NCBI GenBank assembly: GCA_902555655.1 | Contig: CACDSX010000006.1 | Coordinates: 1 to 57,714 of the forward strand | Direction: 5' to 3' | Origin: an uncultured Pelagibacteraceae bacterium | GTDB taxonomy: Bacteria; Pseudomonadota; Alphaproteobacteria; Pelagibacterales; Pelagibacteraceae | Length of the DNA: 57,714 nt | Part shown: positions 9,340 to 18,800 of the stretch, in pieces | Layout of the letters: each line of letters starts with the position of its first letter | Numbering within the stretch: the stretch's first letter is position 1 | Translations under genes and position numbers: made by a program | Notes under the pieces: model-generated | Seen by the model: the letters and a program-made list of their open reading frames with translations, nothing else | What the model was told of the DNA's origin: nothing | Database searches by the model: none

Positions 9340-9661
9340 TTTTATTTTTATTGGGATAATACGCTGACTCTGTTCCTGTCATATTAGGTTGATGGGGTTT
9401 TTGCCAATCATATTTTTTTAAATCATGTTTTTTTTCTATTTTGTTTGGCATAAAATGTATCCAAGAATACCATTCAACTGGGATTTTCGATGCATCAATT
9501 TCATCAGAATAAATAACCCATCTTTTTCCTTTCTTGCTTTCATAATATCTATTACCAAATGAGTCTTCACCTACTAACTTTCCAAAAAAAATAGTTTTTA
9601 TTCTTGTTCCAAATGTATCTTGATTCCACCAAGTGAAAATTTTTCTTAACAATGTCAACAT
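9302..9661 (-). CDS. NDUFA12-family complex I accessory protein
   Basis: The 119 residues match the NDUFA12/B17.2 family, an accessory subunit of proton-pumping NADH:ubiquinone oxidoreductase shared by mitochondria and Alphaproteobacteria. Recognisable features are the LVGEDSFGNRYYE segment, the RRWVIY-like RWVIYSDE, and the EWYSWIHFMP stretch. The C-terminal tail is basic. There is no signal peptide, so the protein should sit on the cytoplasmic side of the complex. It is the first gene of a two-gene unit with the DUF2155 gene. Confidence 0.92.
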   Translation of the reverse strand: MLTLLRKIFTWWNQDTFGTRIKTIFFGKLVGEDSFGNRYYESKKGKRWVIYSDEIDASKIPVEWYSWIHFMPNKIEKKHDLKKYDWQKPHQPNMTGTESAYYPNKNKNAIKKKYKSWKN

Positions 9662-9776
9662 ATAAAATTAATTAAGTTTCAATTCAAAATTGTATAAATT
9701 AAATTAGACTAAAATTTGATTTTGTATATAAATAATTTAATTCGTTAATAAAATTAATTTTTAAAATTGGGGTCAA

Positions 9777-10598
9777 ATGTCTAAATACTTAGTAGAAACA
9801 TATTATACGTGTACATTTAAAGTAAATCATTATTTAGATGATATTAATGAAACAGAGCTTAAGAATCTTGAAAAAAGAGATGATGGAAAATTTGAGGTTA
9901 TAGATGTTAAATTAGATAATAGAAAAACTAAAAATCTTGATCCAAAAAATAATAAAGTCATTGAAAATAAGAAAATTGATATAATTTCAGAAAATACAGA
10001 TGTACCTAAAAATTTAGAAAATATTATAAAATCCAATAATTCTAGTTCAGATAAAAATAGTAAGAGATTTAGTATGCCAGATAGAAGAAAAGGCTATATC
10101 CAAAAAGCTACTATTGGAGATCACAAAGTTTATTTACATACTGGTGAATACGAAGATGGAAAGATTGGTGAAATTTTCATTGATACAAGCAAGGAAGGTG
10201 AGCTAGTAAAAGCATTAATGAATAATTTTGCCATCGCAGTTTCCCTTGGTTTGCAATATGGAGTTCCGCTAGATGAATTTATTAGTGCATTTGTAGGAAC
10301 AAAGTTTGAACCTTCTGGAAAAGTATATGGTAATGACAGAATTATGAGTGCATCCTCAATTTTAGATTATATATTCAGAGAATTGGCTATTTCATACCAA
10401 AACAGAGAAGATCTTGCACATACTCCAGCAATTGGAAATTTAGATAGCTCCAATTTGGAGGAACAAAATTCCGACGGACAAAATCAATTATTAAAAATTG
10501 TAAAGGATATTACAAGTAAGGGATTTGTAAGAAATAATTATAAAAAAAATTTAGTAGATTTATCTGATATTAAAATAAATTTAAAAGGTAAAAAATAA
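9777..10598 (+). CDS. TSCPD-domain protein related to the C-terminal tail of B12-dependent ribonucleotide reductase
   Basis: Residues about 98-210 closely resemble the C-terminal end of alphaproteobacterial class II (NrdJ) ribonucleotide reductases: [47 protein letters not shown] and [10 protein letters not shown]. The catalytic barrel of a reductase is absent; the whole protein is 273 residues. The N-terminal part ([15 protein letters not shown]) is followed by a low-complexity Asn/Lys/Asp linker. A stand-alone TSCPD protein could bind or regulate a reductase, or have an unrelated role. GGGG at 9769-9772 is a good ribosome-binding site. The gene is monocistronic, between a divergent and a convergent neighbour. 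Confidence 0.8.
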   Translation: MSKYLVETYYTCTFKVNHYLDDINETELKNLEKRDDGKFEVIDVKLDNRKTKNLDPKNNKVIENKKIDIISENTDVPKNLENIIKSNNSSSDKNSKRFSMPDRRKGYIQKATIGDHKVYLHTGEYEDGKIGEIFIDTSKEGELVKALMNNFAIAVSLGLQYGVPLDEFISAFVGTKFEPSGKVYGNDRIMSASSILDYIFRELAISYQNREDLAHTPAIGNLDSSNLEEQNSDGQNQLLKIVKDITSKGFVRNNYKKNLVDLSDIKINLKGKK

Positions 10599-10609
10599 AT
10601 TACTTTTTT
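10583..10609. terminator. Candidate terminator between the TSCPD gene and aspS
   Basis: AAAAG-TAA (10583-10591, with one bulged G) pairs with TTA-CTTTT (10600-10607) across an 8-base loop, followed by further T residues. It overlaps the 3' ends of two convergent genes, so it could work in both directions. Confidence 0.4.
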
Positions 10610-12384
10610 AAATTTAAGGATAAGTTCAATTCTTTGAGTTGATTTTCACTAACCTCAGATGGTGCTTTCATCATCAAATCCTCAGCGTTTTGGTTCATTG
10701 GAAACATTGTTACCTCTCTTATATTTTTTTCATTAGCCAAAAGCATTACTATTCGATCAATACCAGGAGCTATTCCACCATGTGGTGGTGCACCAAAACT
10801 TAGAGCATTAATCATTCCACTAAATTTTTCATCAACTTGTTTATTATCATAACCTGCTATAGAAAAAAGTTTATACATTAATTTAGGTATATGGTTTCTA
10901 ATTGCACCAGAAGAGAGTTCTATACCATTGCAAACTATGTCGTATTGATATGCAAGAATATCTAATGGTTTTTCAAAATTAATTTTATCTATATCTCCTT
11001 GAGGCATAGAAAACGGATTGTGACTAAACTCAATTTTATTAGTTTGTTCGTCTTTTTCAAACATTGGATAATCAACAACCCAACAAAATGCAAAAATATT
11101 TTCATCTATCAAGCTTAAGTCTCTTGCTATTTTATCTCTTGCTGAAGATAATATTTTTTCTAATTCTTTTTGTTTAGCGCAAGCTAAAAAAATACTATCA
11201 CCAACTTTTGCCCCAGTTTGTTTCATTATTTCTTCTAGAGATTCTTTAGAAAAAAATTTTCCAATTGGTCCTTTTGCTGATATTTCTGTATTTTTTTCTA
11301 TTGTAAAATAGGCTAAACCTGAAGCACCCTGTTCTTTTGCCCATCTATCGATATTATCAAAAAAGCTTCTAGGCTTATCTTTTGTGTCTTTTGTTATAAT
11401 ACATCTGACTCTTGATCCGTTTTTTACAAGTTTTTTAAATATATCAAAAGAAACATCATCTCTTGAAAAAATTTTGGTAATATCATTTATAATTAAAGGA
11501 TTTCTCAAATCTGGTTTATCACTTCCATATTTTAATAAAGCGTCAAAATAAGAAATTTTAGGAAATTCATTAAATATTAATCTTTTATTTGAAAATTTTT
11601 TAAAAGTATTGACTAGCAATTTTTCAACAACTTGAAAAACATCTTCTTGTTGAACGAATGACATTTCTAAATCTAATTGATAAAATTCACCTGGACTTCT
11701 ATCGGCTCTTGCATCTTCATCTCTAAAACAAGGTGCAATTTGAAAATATTTGTCAAAACCAGATACCATTATTAATTGTTTAAATTGCTGAGGTGCTTGA
11801 GGTAATGCATAAAATTTTCCTGGATTTAATCTACTTGGCACTAAGAAATCTCTTGCACCCTCCGGACTAGATGAGGTTAATATCGGCGTTTGAAATTCCA
11901 AGAAACCCAACTTATTCATTTCACTTCTGATGAAGGAAATTACTTTTGATCTTAAAATTATATTTTCATGTATTTTTTTCCTTCTTAAATCTAAAAATCT
12001 ATATTTTAATCTTATCTCTTCAGAATATTCTTGATCACTAAATACGGGCATTGGTAATTCCTTACACTCACCCAAAATAACAAATTTATTTATTACAACT
12101 TCTACCTCGCCTGTATCAATATCTTTATTAATTGTATCATTAGTTCTATCAACAACTTTACCATCAATCTTAATTACAGTTTCTAATTGAACTTTTTCTA
12201 ATTCTGCGAAATTTGAATTATCTTTATCTATAATACATTGTGTAATTCCATAATTATCTCTTAAATCAATAAATAAAAGATTTCCGTGGTCTCTTTTTTT
12301 ATTAATCCAACCAGAGAGAAGTACATTGTTTCCAACATCTTTCTTTCTTAATTCACTGCAATTATGGCTCCTATATTTATTCAA
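10600..12384 (-). CDS. aspS: Aspartyl-tRNA synthetase
   Basis: AspRS charges tRNA-Asp with aspartate. The 594 residues fit the large bacterial type: an OB-fold anticodon-binding domain (about 1-110, including SGWINKKRDHGNLLFIDLRD), the class II core with motif 2 in FRDEDARADRSPGEFYQLD, the bacterial GAD insertion domain (about 290-420), and motif 3 in FGAPPHGGIAPGIDRIVML. It lies 3 bases downstream of hda in the order DUF2066, hda, aspS. Whether it also charges tRNA-Asn cannot be decided from this window. Confidence 0.96.
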   Translation of the reverse strand: MNKYRSHNCSELRKKDVGNNVLLSGWINKKRDHGNLLFIDLRDNYGITQCIIDKDNSNFAELEKVQLETVIKIDGKVVDRTNDTINKDIDTGEVEVVINKFVILGECKELPMPVFSDQEYSEEIRLKYRFLDLRRKKIHENIILRSKVISFIRSEMNKLGFLEFQTPILTSSSPEGARDFLVPSRLNPGKFYALPQAPQQFKQLIMVSGFDKYFQIAPCFRDEDARADRSPGEFYQLDLEMSFVQQEDVFQVVEKLLVNTFKKFSNKRLIFNEFPKISYFDALLKYGSDKPDLRNPLIINDITKIFSRDDVSFDIFKKLVKNGSRVRCIITKDTKDKPRSFFDNIDRWAKEQGASGLAYFTIEKNTEISAKGPIGKFFSKESLEEIMKQTGAKVGDSIFLACAKQKELEKILSSARDKIARDLSLIDENIFAFCWVVDYPMFEKDEQTNKIEFSHNPFSMPQGDIDKINFEKPLDILAYQYDIVCNGIELSSGAIRNHIPKLMYKLFSIAGYDNKQVDEKFSGMINALSFGAPPHGGIAPGIDRIVMLLANEKNIREVTMFPMNQNAEDLMMKAPSEVSENQLKELNLSLNLKK

Positions 12385-12387
12385 ATA

Positions 12388-13047
12388 TTACCTCAATACA
12401 TCTTTTATTATTTTAAAATCAATTGATTTTTTTTTTTTTAAACTCATTTCGTCGATCTTATATATGAAATCAAATATTTTGCTATATGATCTGTCAATTC
12501 TTTTAATAATGAAGTTAATTAATTTTTTATCTATCAAAATTTGACGATCTGAAAAATTTTTTAATAATAGTGCGAATATTAATTCATCATCTGGTTTTTC
12601 TATCGTTTGTAATAAGAAATTTTTAGCTCTTGATTTTAAATCATTAAGCTCAAATTTTATACTTGTTATAGGTTCATTTGAAGTAATTATTAAATATTTG
12701 TTATCCTGATCTACAATATTTATTAATGAATAAACTAATTTTTCATTTACATTTTTTTCAATATTTTCAAGGATAATATTTTCATGAGCTTTTATCTCTT
12801 TTAGATTATCATTATTTAAAAATTTAGACTCTAATTTAATACCTTTATTTTTTTTCAAAAAAATTTTTGTTAAGTGTGTTTTTCCAGAAAAATTTTCTCC
12901 AATAATATTTACAAAGTTTTTTTCCCATTTAGGCCAATTATGTAGAAAATTAAAAATATGTTCATTGCTTTTTGAAACATAGAAATCTTCATATCCAAAA
13001 TTTTTTTCATGATCAAATTTTATTATTTGTTGATTTAAATCTCTCAT
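12388..13047 (-). CDS. hda: DnaA-related replication regulator HdaA
   Basis: HdaA is a DnaA AAA+ paralogue without the DNA-binding domain. With the sliding clamp it promotes hydrolysis of DnaA-bound ATP after initiation. The 219-residue product starts with a short segment (RDLNQQIIKFD) that fits a clamp-binding or DnaA-like N-terminus. A Walker A-like GENFSGKT follows at 50-57. Walker B and sensor regions are diverged (NIILENIEK, LIITSNEP), as is usual for the family. I use the ATG at 13047, whose ATGA overlaps the upstream stop; an in-frame TTG at 13059 is the alternative. AspS follows after 3 bases. Confidence 0.85.
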   Translation of the reverse strand: MRDLNQQIIKFDHEKNFGYEDFYVSKSNEHIFNFLHNWPKWEKNFVNIIGENFSGKTHLTKIFLKKNKGIKLESKFLNNDNLKEIKAHENIILENIEKNVNEKLVYSLINIVDQDNKYLIITSNEPITSIKFELNDLKSRAKNFLLQTIEKPDDELIFALLLKNFSDRQILIDKKLINFIIKRIDRSYSKIFDFIYKIDEMSLKKKKSIDFKIIKDVLR

Positions 13048-14123
13048 TGTAAAATCCAAGTTTGATTTTGTGTATCAAAATTGTAATTTTTATCACTCAT
13101 CTTTTTTAAAAAAATATTTGGTGTTCCATTAAATATAATTTGGTAGTAAGTAAAATTTGTATCAAATTTTGAGATAAAAAATTCATAAACTAAATCTGTT
13201 TCATTTAAAACTTTTTCAAAATTCGTTGTTTTTATATTATCATTATTATTCACTTTGACATTTAACGTCAATTTTATAGAAGTATTAATTTGATTATAAT
13301 TTTTCCAATGATCTTCATAAATTACTTTTAGATTGTTAATTACATCATCCAAATCCTCTTTATTGTTTATATTAACTGAGGAAAAAGATTGATTTTTTAA
13401 TGTTATAATTCCATCAACTGTTATTCTTGATAAAACTCTTGCCCCTTTGTCATTTTTAAAAATAAGAGTTATTATAGAATCTTCCAGATCATATTTATCT
13501 GTTATTTCTTTAAAATCGTATTTTTCAATAAATTCATATTTACTTTTTATTAAATCTAAATCCTCTAAATCTTCAGTAGGTAAAATATATTTTATCAAAT
13601 CTAATTTATTTTGATTTTTGTTCCATTCTTCATAAATCTTATTGTTATAAAATATCAATAAATCTTTTTTATTTTCGTCAATAATAATTGGAATAAATAA
13701 AAAACCCTTTCTCTCCGGTATCGATGGAAAAATATTTCTTTTTTCTAAGTAACTAAATACTTTTTTTTTATTAAATGACACTCCTAAATTAACATAATAT
13801 ACATCATCAATAAATTTTTCTTCTTTAATTGTAAAAGACTCAATCATTCCCTTAACTTCATTTAATTTAATTTGACTAATCTTTTTTTGATCTGAAGAGT
13901 TTAATATTATTGAAAGTAATTGAATGTATGCTTTTCTAAAACCCTCGTCTATTACCTCATTTTTATTAAAATTTATCTCAAATGGTCTAGTTATATCTAT
14001 ATCATGAATTTCAAAAGATTTTGCCTCTGATTTATCTGTGGAAAAAAAAAATATATTTAGAGATAGAGATATAAAAAAAATATATAAGAATTTTGAATGA
14101 TAAATTTTATGACAATTTTTCAT
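13044..14123 (-). CDS. DUF2066 domain-containing exported protein
   Basis: The 359-residue protein has a signal peptide-like N-terminus (about 10-34, ending near SEAKS). The N-terminal half carries the pattern of DUF2066, an uncharacterised family found beside hda and purM in many Proteobacteria (FRKAYIQLLSIIL as the AxxxALxxLL-type helix). The second half is predicted beta-rich and is not recognised. It is divergent from purM with 11 bases between starts and overlaps hda by 4 bases (ATGA). The neighbourhood is the main support for the family name. Confidence 0.7.
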   Translation of the reverse strand: MKNCHKIYHSKFLYIFFISLSLNIFFFSTDKSEAKSFEIHDIDITRPFEINFNKNEVIDEGFRKAYIQLLSIILNSSDQKKISQIKLNEVKGMIESFTIKEEKFIDDVYYVNLGVSFNKKKVFSYLEKRNIFPSIPERKGFLFIPIIIDENKKDLLIFYNNKIYEEWNKNQNKLDLIKYILPTEDLEDLDLIKSKYEFIEKYDFKEITDKYDLEDSIITLIFKNDKGARVLSRITVDGIITLKNQSFSSVNINNKEDLDDVINNLKVIYEDHWKNYNQINTSIKLTLNVKVNNNDNIKTTNFEKVLNETDLVYEFFISKFDTNFTYYQIIFNGTPNIFLKKMSDKNYNFDTQNQTWILQ

Positions 14124-14134
14124 ACCCTATAGTA

Positions 14135-15163
14135 ATGAATAAAAAAACATTTACATATAAAAAAAGTGGTGTTGATATTAATGCAGCTGACAAATTTGTT
14201 AATTTCATATCCTTAGTTTCATCAAAAAAAAGGGGTAAAAAGAAGTTATCTAATATTGGTGGTTTTGGTTCAATATCTGATATTCCAAGTAGTATAAAGC
14301 ATCCAAAAATTGTTGCATGTACTGATGGTGTTGGCACTAAAATTGAAATAGCAAATACTATTAAAAAATATGATACTATTGGAATTGATTTAGTCGCCAT
14401 GAGTGTAAATGATTTAATTGTACAAGGCGCAAAACCTCTTCTTTTCTTAGACTATATTTCCATCAACAAAATTGATTTAACAAAACTCAAATCAATTATT
14501 AAAGGAATTGTTAAAGGATGTGAACAAGCAGAGTGTGAATTAGTTGGAGGGGAAACCGCAGAGATGCCAGGAACTTATGAGAAAGGTAAATTTGATATAG
14601 CAGGATTTGCTGTTGGTGTAGTTGATAAAAATAAAATTTTAAATAAAAAAAAGATTAAAGTTAATGATTTAATTTTAGCTATTCCATCAAGTGGACTTCA
14701 CTCAAATGGCTATTCTCTAGTTCGATACCTTCTTAAAAAAAAAAAAATTAATATTATAAAAAATAGTTTCTTAAAATTTGAGCTTCTCAAACCTACAAAA
14801 ATTTATGTTCAAGAAGTTCTCAAACTTATTAATAAAAATTTGATTAATGGTTGTGCAAATATAACTGGTGGGGGTTTAGTAGACAATATTAAAAGAATAA
14901 TTCCAGAAAATTTAATTGCTGAAATAGATTTAAACAAAATTAAAACTACTAAAATTTTTAAATGGTTAAAAAAAAATGATATATCTAATAATGAAATGAT
15001 AAAAACCTTCAATTGTGGAGTTGGATTTTGTTTGATTATAAATCCTAAAAATTTTAATCAAATTAAGAAATTTTTTACAAAAGAATATAAACCTTATATT
15101 ATTGGAAAAGTTTCTAAAGGAAAAAATAAAGTTAAGTTAAATGGCAGTATTAGCTGGGTCTAA
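14135..15163 (+). CDS. purM: Phosphoribosylformylglycinamidine cyclo-ligase
   Basis: PurM closes the imidazole ring to form 5-aminoimidazole ribonucleotide in purine synthesis. The 342-residue protein shows the family start YKKSGVDINAADKF, the GFGS segment, the DGVGTK loop, DLVAMSVNDLIVQGA, and GGETAEMPG. I start at ATG 14135 because the family normally opens a few residues before YKKSGVDI. An in-frame ATG at 14093 would add 14 residues overlapping the divergent DUF2066 start. It overlaps purN by 23 bases. Confidence 0.94.
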   Translation: MNKKTFTYKKSGVDINAADKFVNFISLVSSKKRGKKKLSNIGGFGSISDIPSSIKHPKIVACTDGVGTKIEIANTIKKYDTIGIDLVAMSVNDLIVQGAKPLLFLDYISINKIDLTKLKSIIKGIVKGCEQAECELVGGETAEMPGTYEKGKFDIAGFAVGVVDKNKILNKKKIKVNDLILAIPSSGLHSNGYSLVRYLLKKKKINIIKNSFLKFELLKPTKIYVQEVLKLINKNLINGCANITGGGLVDNIKRIIPENLIAEIDLNKIKTTKIFKWLKKNDISNNEMIKTFNCGVGFCLIINPKNFNQIKKFFTKEYKPYIIGKVSKGKNKVKLNGSISWV

Positions 15164-15716
15164 AAAAATAAGAACAGCAGTTTTTATTTCGGGATCAGGA
15201 AGTAATTTAAAAAATCTAATCAAGTTTTCAAAACTTAAAAAATCACCTATCTCGATCAATTTAATATTATCAAATAATAATAAGGCAAAAGGTTTAAGAT
15301 TTGCAAAAATTTTTAAGATAAAAAAAAAATTATTTAGTTTTAAGAATAATACCTTAGCTGAAAAAAAAATATTAGTGGTATTGAAAAAAAACAAAATAGA
15401 ATTTATTTGTCTTGCAGGTTTTATGAGGATTCTATCTAAAAACTTTATAAAAAATTTTAGGGGGAAAATATTGAATATACATCCATCTCTTCTTCCACAA
15501 TTCAAAGGGCTAAATACACACGAAAGAGTATTAAAAAGCAAGAAAAAATACTCTGGCTGCACTGTTCATTTTGTAAGTTCAAAATTGGACTCAGGAAAAA
15601 TAATAGTTCAAAAAAAGGTAAAAATAAAAAAAAACGATACTTCTAAAATTCTTGCTAAAAGAATATTAAATCAAGAACACAAACTATATCCGAAAGCAAT
15701 AATGAAAATTTTTTAA
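15141..15716 (+). CDS. purN: Phosphoribosylglycinamide formyltransferase
   Basis: PurN transfers a formyl group from 10-formyltetrahydrofolate to glycinamide ribonucleotide. The 191 residues contain the phosphate-binding SGSGSNL loop (17-23) and the catalytic Asn112 and His114 in NIHPSLLPQFKG. Asp150, in KLDSGKI, is the third catalytic residue. The protein is rich in lysine, as expected from the base composition. It is translationally coupled to purM by a 23-base overlap and converges with ndk, overlapping it by 4 bases. Confidence 0.94.
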   Translation: MAVLAGSKKIRTAVFISGSGSNLKNLIKFSKLKKSPISINLILSNNNKAKGLRFAKIFKIKKKLFSFKNNTLAEKKILVVLKKNKIEFICLAGFMRILSKNFIKNFRGKILNIHPSLLPQFKGLNTHERVLKSKKKYSGCTVHFVSSKLDSGKIIVQKKVKIKKNDTSKILAKRILNQEHKLYPKAIMKIF

Positions 15717-16123
15717 TCTTTAAAGAAAAAATCTATTTCAATTTTTGCATTTTCAACACTATCTGATCCATGTACTGAATTTTTATCAATTGAAATTCCA
15801 TATCGTTTTCTGATAGTGCCCTCTTTAGCCTCTTTTGGGTTAGTTGCACCCATTAATTCTCTATTAGCCAAAACAGAATTTTCTTTTTCCAAGACCATCA
15901 CAACAATCGGCCCTGAAGATAAGTATGCACATAGATCACTGTAAAATGGTTTTGTTTCGTGAACTTTGTAAAATTTTTCAGCTTCCGATTTTTCTATCTG
16001 AATTTTTTTTTCTTTTACAATTAAAAATCCATTGTTTTTAAATATTTCCTTAATTTCATTCTCTAAATTTCTCTCAACCGCATCTGGCTTAATTATAGAT
16101 AATGTTTGTTCTAAATTACTCAT
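15713..16123 (-). CDS. ndk: Nucleoside diphosphate kinase
   Basis: Ndk equalises nucleoside triphosphate pools by moving the gamma phosphate through a phosphohistidine. The 136-residue protein has the TLSIIKPDAV start and the active-site His118 in NSVHGSDS, plus the RELMGATNP and GTIRKRYG nucleotide-binding stretches. Length is standard. It overlaps the 3' end of pepA by 8 bases, so pepA and ndk are a coupled pair. Confidence 0.96.
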   Translation of the reverse strand: MSNLEQTLSIIKPDAVERNLENEIKEIFKNNGFLIVKEKKIQIEKSEAEKFYKVHETKPFYSDLCAYLSSGPIVVMVLEKENSVLANRELMGATNPKEAKEGTIRKRYGISIDKNSVHGSDSVENAKIEIDFFFKD

Positions 16124-17573
16124 AATGATCCTCTATTAATTTATTTAATAATCTTACTCCAAAACCTGTTGCACCACTGGAATTTAATGCTCCACCATAT
16201 TTTGAAAAAGCCATACCAGCAATGTCCAGGTGTGCCCATGGTGTTTTGTTTAGAATAAATCTCTGTAAAAATTGTGCTGCTGTTGTAGATCCTGCTCCAC
16301 CAACATAATTAATATTTTGCATGTCAGCATTTTTGGAATTTATAAGTTTATCAAAATTTTTGTGAAGTGGCATTCTCCATAGTTTTTCCTCAACTTTGTT
16401 GCCTGCATCTATTAACCTTTCAGATAACTTGTCATCATTAGAAAATAAACCAGCATACTCAGAACCTAATGAAACTATAATAGCACCTGTTAGAGTTGCT
16501 AAATCAACCATAAACTTAGGTTTAAATTTTTTTTCGGTGAATGTTAATGCATCTGCTAAAACTAATCTTCCTTCTGCATCCGTATTTAATATTTCTATTG
16601 TTTTACCACTGTAGGACTTAACTATATCACCAGGTCTTTGAGCATTTCCTCCAGGCATATTTTCAACTAACCCAACAACACCAACTGCATTTATCTTTGC
16701 TTTTTTTAATGCCAGATTTTTCATTAATCCAACTACAGTAGCAGAGCCCGCCATATCATAAGTCATATCTTCCATAAATTTTGCTGGTTTAAGTGAAATA
16801 CCACCAGTATCAAAACAGACACCTTTGCCAACAAAAGCCAATGGTTTAGATTTTGTTTTTAAACCATTCCATTCCATTGTTACTAAATATGATCCCCTTA
16901 TGCTTCCTTGTCCAACACCTAATAAAGCGTTCATACCCATTTTTTTTAATTTTTTTTCATCATAAATATTTATATTCAGACCATATTTTTTTAATGAATT
17001 AATTCTTTTAGCGTACTCGTCTGGATGTAAGATGTTCCCTGGTTCAGAAACCAGATCTCTAGCAAAAAAAGTTCCTTCCTCTAATGCATTAAATCTTGAT
17101 AAATCTTTAATAAAAATTTTATTATTTTTACCAATTACATTTATATTAATCTGTTTTTTTTCTTTAATGGATTTATAAATTTTAAATTCGTATGATTTTA
17201 ATCTTAATCCATGTAAAAAATATCCAGCAAAATTTTCGATCTTGCTTTTAATGGTATCTAAATTCACATAATAATCATTTTTCTTCTTATAATTAATAAA
17301 GCTATGAAATTTGGCTCCTAAACTCTCTATGTCAGATGTTTTTAAACTTTTTTTGATAGATATTAAATATATTGTTTTTTTTGAATTAATTTCAAAAAAA
17401 AGAAGGTTTTTCTTAAGATCACTTGTTTTTAATAAATCGGATATATAAGAAAATTCATTATTTGAAACATATTTTTTTATGCTAGCAATGTTGAAATTTT
17501 CATCACAAAATAGAACATAATTTCTAATTTCTTTAATGTTTATATTCTTTTTAATGCTTATTTTTATTGACAT
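16116..17573 (-). CDS. pepA: Leucyl aminopeptidase (M17 family)
   Basis: This cytosolic metallo-aminopeptidase removes N-terminal residues from peptides. The 485 residues have a diverged N-terminal macro-like domain (about 1-165) and the conserved catalytic domain with the metal-binding GKGVCFDTGGISLKP stretch, MAGSATVVG, and the signature NTDAEGRLVLADAL. The C-terminal region (WAHLDIAGMAF) is typical. Gene order pepA-ndk is shared. It is divergent from lptF, and about 82 bases separate the starts. Confidence 0.95.
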   Translation of the reverse strand: MSIKISIKKNINIKEIRNYVLFCDENFNIASIKKYVSNNEFSYISDLLKTSDLKKNLLFFEINSKKTIYLISIKKSLKTSDIESLGAKFHSFINYKKKNDYYVNLDTIKSKIENFAGYFLHGLRLKSYEFKIYKSIKEKKQININVIGKNNKIFIKDLSRFNALEEGTFFARDLVSEPGNILHPDEYAKRINSLKKYGLNINIYDEKKLKKMGMNALLGVGQGSIRGSYLVTMEWNGLKTKSKPLAFVGKGVCFDTGGISLKPAKFMEDMTYDMAGSATVVGLMKNLALKKAKINAVGVVGLVENMPGGNAQRPGDIVKSYSGKTIEILNTDAEGRLVLADALTFTEKKFKPKFMVDLATLTGAIIVSLGSEYAGLFSNDDKLSERLIDAGNKVEEKLWRMPLHKNFDKLINSKNADMQNINYVGGAGSTTAAQFLQRFILNKTPWAHLDIAGMAFSKYGGALNSSGATGFGVRLLNKLIEDHYE

Positions 17574-17655
17574 TTTTAATAAATATGTACTTTGGGTTGT
17601 ATTTAATTATAAACTAACAGTTGAAAATATATATGTACTATTCTGTAAAAATTCA

Positions 17656-18798
17656 ATGAAAAAATTAATTTTTAAAAAAATTACAAAAGATATAAGCCTT
17701 TTTTTTTTAATAACCATTGTAAGTATTTCAGTAATAATTTGGATTATTCAAGCTGTAAATTTTTTAGATCTAATTTCTGAGGATGGACATGGTTTAAAAG
17801 TCTATTTTCTATATACTTTGTTCTCTTTACCAAAAATAATTAGCAAGATTCTACCATTTATTTTTATGATATCGATATTTTATGTAATTGTAAAATATGA
17901 ACTTAATAATGAATTAATTATCTATTGGATTAATGGCATTACAAAATTAAATTTTATTAATACATTAATTAAAATTTCTATTTTGTATTTCTTTTTACAA
18001 ATTTTACTAACAACAATCATTGTTCCATACACACTAGACAAGGGAAGATCTTTTTTTAGATCATCAGATGTTGATTTATTTTCATCAATTATAAAACAAA
18101 AAAAATTTATTGATGGAGTTGAAGATTTAACTATTTTTGTTGAAAAAAAAGAAAATAATATTTTGAAAAATATAATTATCAAAGAAAAAATAAGTAATAA
18201 ACAATCACAAATTATTATTGCTCAAAGTGGAGAAGTTTTAACAAGTGAAAATAATTCAAGAAAAATAATTTTAAATAGAGGTAAGATTATAAATACTGAA
18301 AATAACAATCAAAATATTATAAATTTTTCTATATTTAATTTAGACTTGACAAAATTTAACCCTCAAACAATTACTCATCCAAAAGTTCAAGAAATAAGTA
18401 GTTTAAATTTAATTAAATGTCTCGATTTAATTCAAAAATTTAAAAAAGTTGATAACTCAACTACAAAAAAACTTTTCTTCATAGGTTGTGATATTGAAAT
18501 TTTTAATCCCTTATTGGAAGAGTTTCTCAAAAGGTTTTTTTCACCTATATTTATAATTTTGATTGGTCTTTCATCTTCATTGATTATTATGTCTGGAAAA
18601 AATGACAACTCGTACAGAATTAAAAATATTTTTTGTTTTTGTACTGGTATTTTTTTTATCATAATTTCAGAAATTACCTTGAGATATTCTAGTGCTGGTA
18701 TTAATAATTTAATTTTTTACTTTTTGGTACCTTCCATCTTGTTCATGTTGATTTACTTATATATTTATTTTAACAACCGTAACTTTGAAAGAAATTAA
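17656..18798 (+). CDS. lptF: LPS export permease LptF
   Basis: LptF is one of two permeases of the LptB2FG transporter that extracts lipopolysaccharide from the inner membrane. The 380-residue protein has the YjgP/YjgQ layout: two transmembrane helices (about 15-40 and 55-80), a third at about 105-125, a long periplasmic beta-jellyroll region (about 125-290), and three C-terminal helices. I start at ATG 17656 because the protein then opens MKKLIFKKI, like the family; the frame is open for 40 further codons upstream. lptG follows after 2 bases. Confidence 0.92.
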   Translation: MKKLIFKKITKDISLFFLITIVSISVIIWIIQAVNFLDLISEDGHGLKVYFLYTLFSLPKIISKILPFIFMISIFYVIVKYELNNELIIYWINGITKLNFINTLIKISILYFFLQILLTTIIVPYTLDKGRSFFRSSDVDLFSSIIKQKKFIDGVEDLTIFVEKKENNILKNIIIKEKISNKQSQIIIAQSGEVLTSENNSRKIILNRGKIINTENNNQNIINFSIFNLDLTKFNPQTITHPKVQEISSLNLIKCLDLIQKFKKVDNSTTKKLFFIGCDIEIFNPLLEEFLKRFFSPIFIILIGLSSSLIIMSGKNDNSYRIKNIFCFCTGIFFIIISEITLRYSSAGINNLIFYFLVPSILFMLIYLYIYFNNRNFERN

Positions 18799-18800
18799 TT

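Noticed and set aside
14093-14134. Upstream ATG for purM
   Set aside because: It would add 14 residues not typical of the family and overlap the start of the divergent DUF2066 gene; ATG 14135 is closer to the family start.
17536-17655. Upstream start for lptF
   Set aside because: The additional 40 codons overlap the pepA start and are not like LptF; the protein from 17656 opens exactly as the family does.
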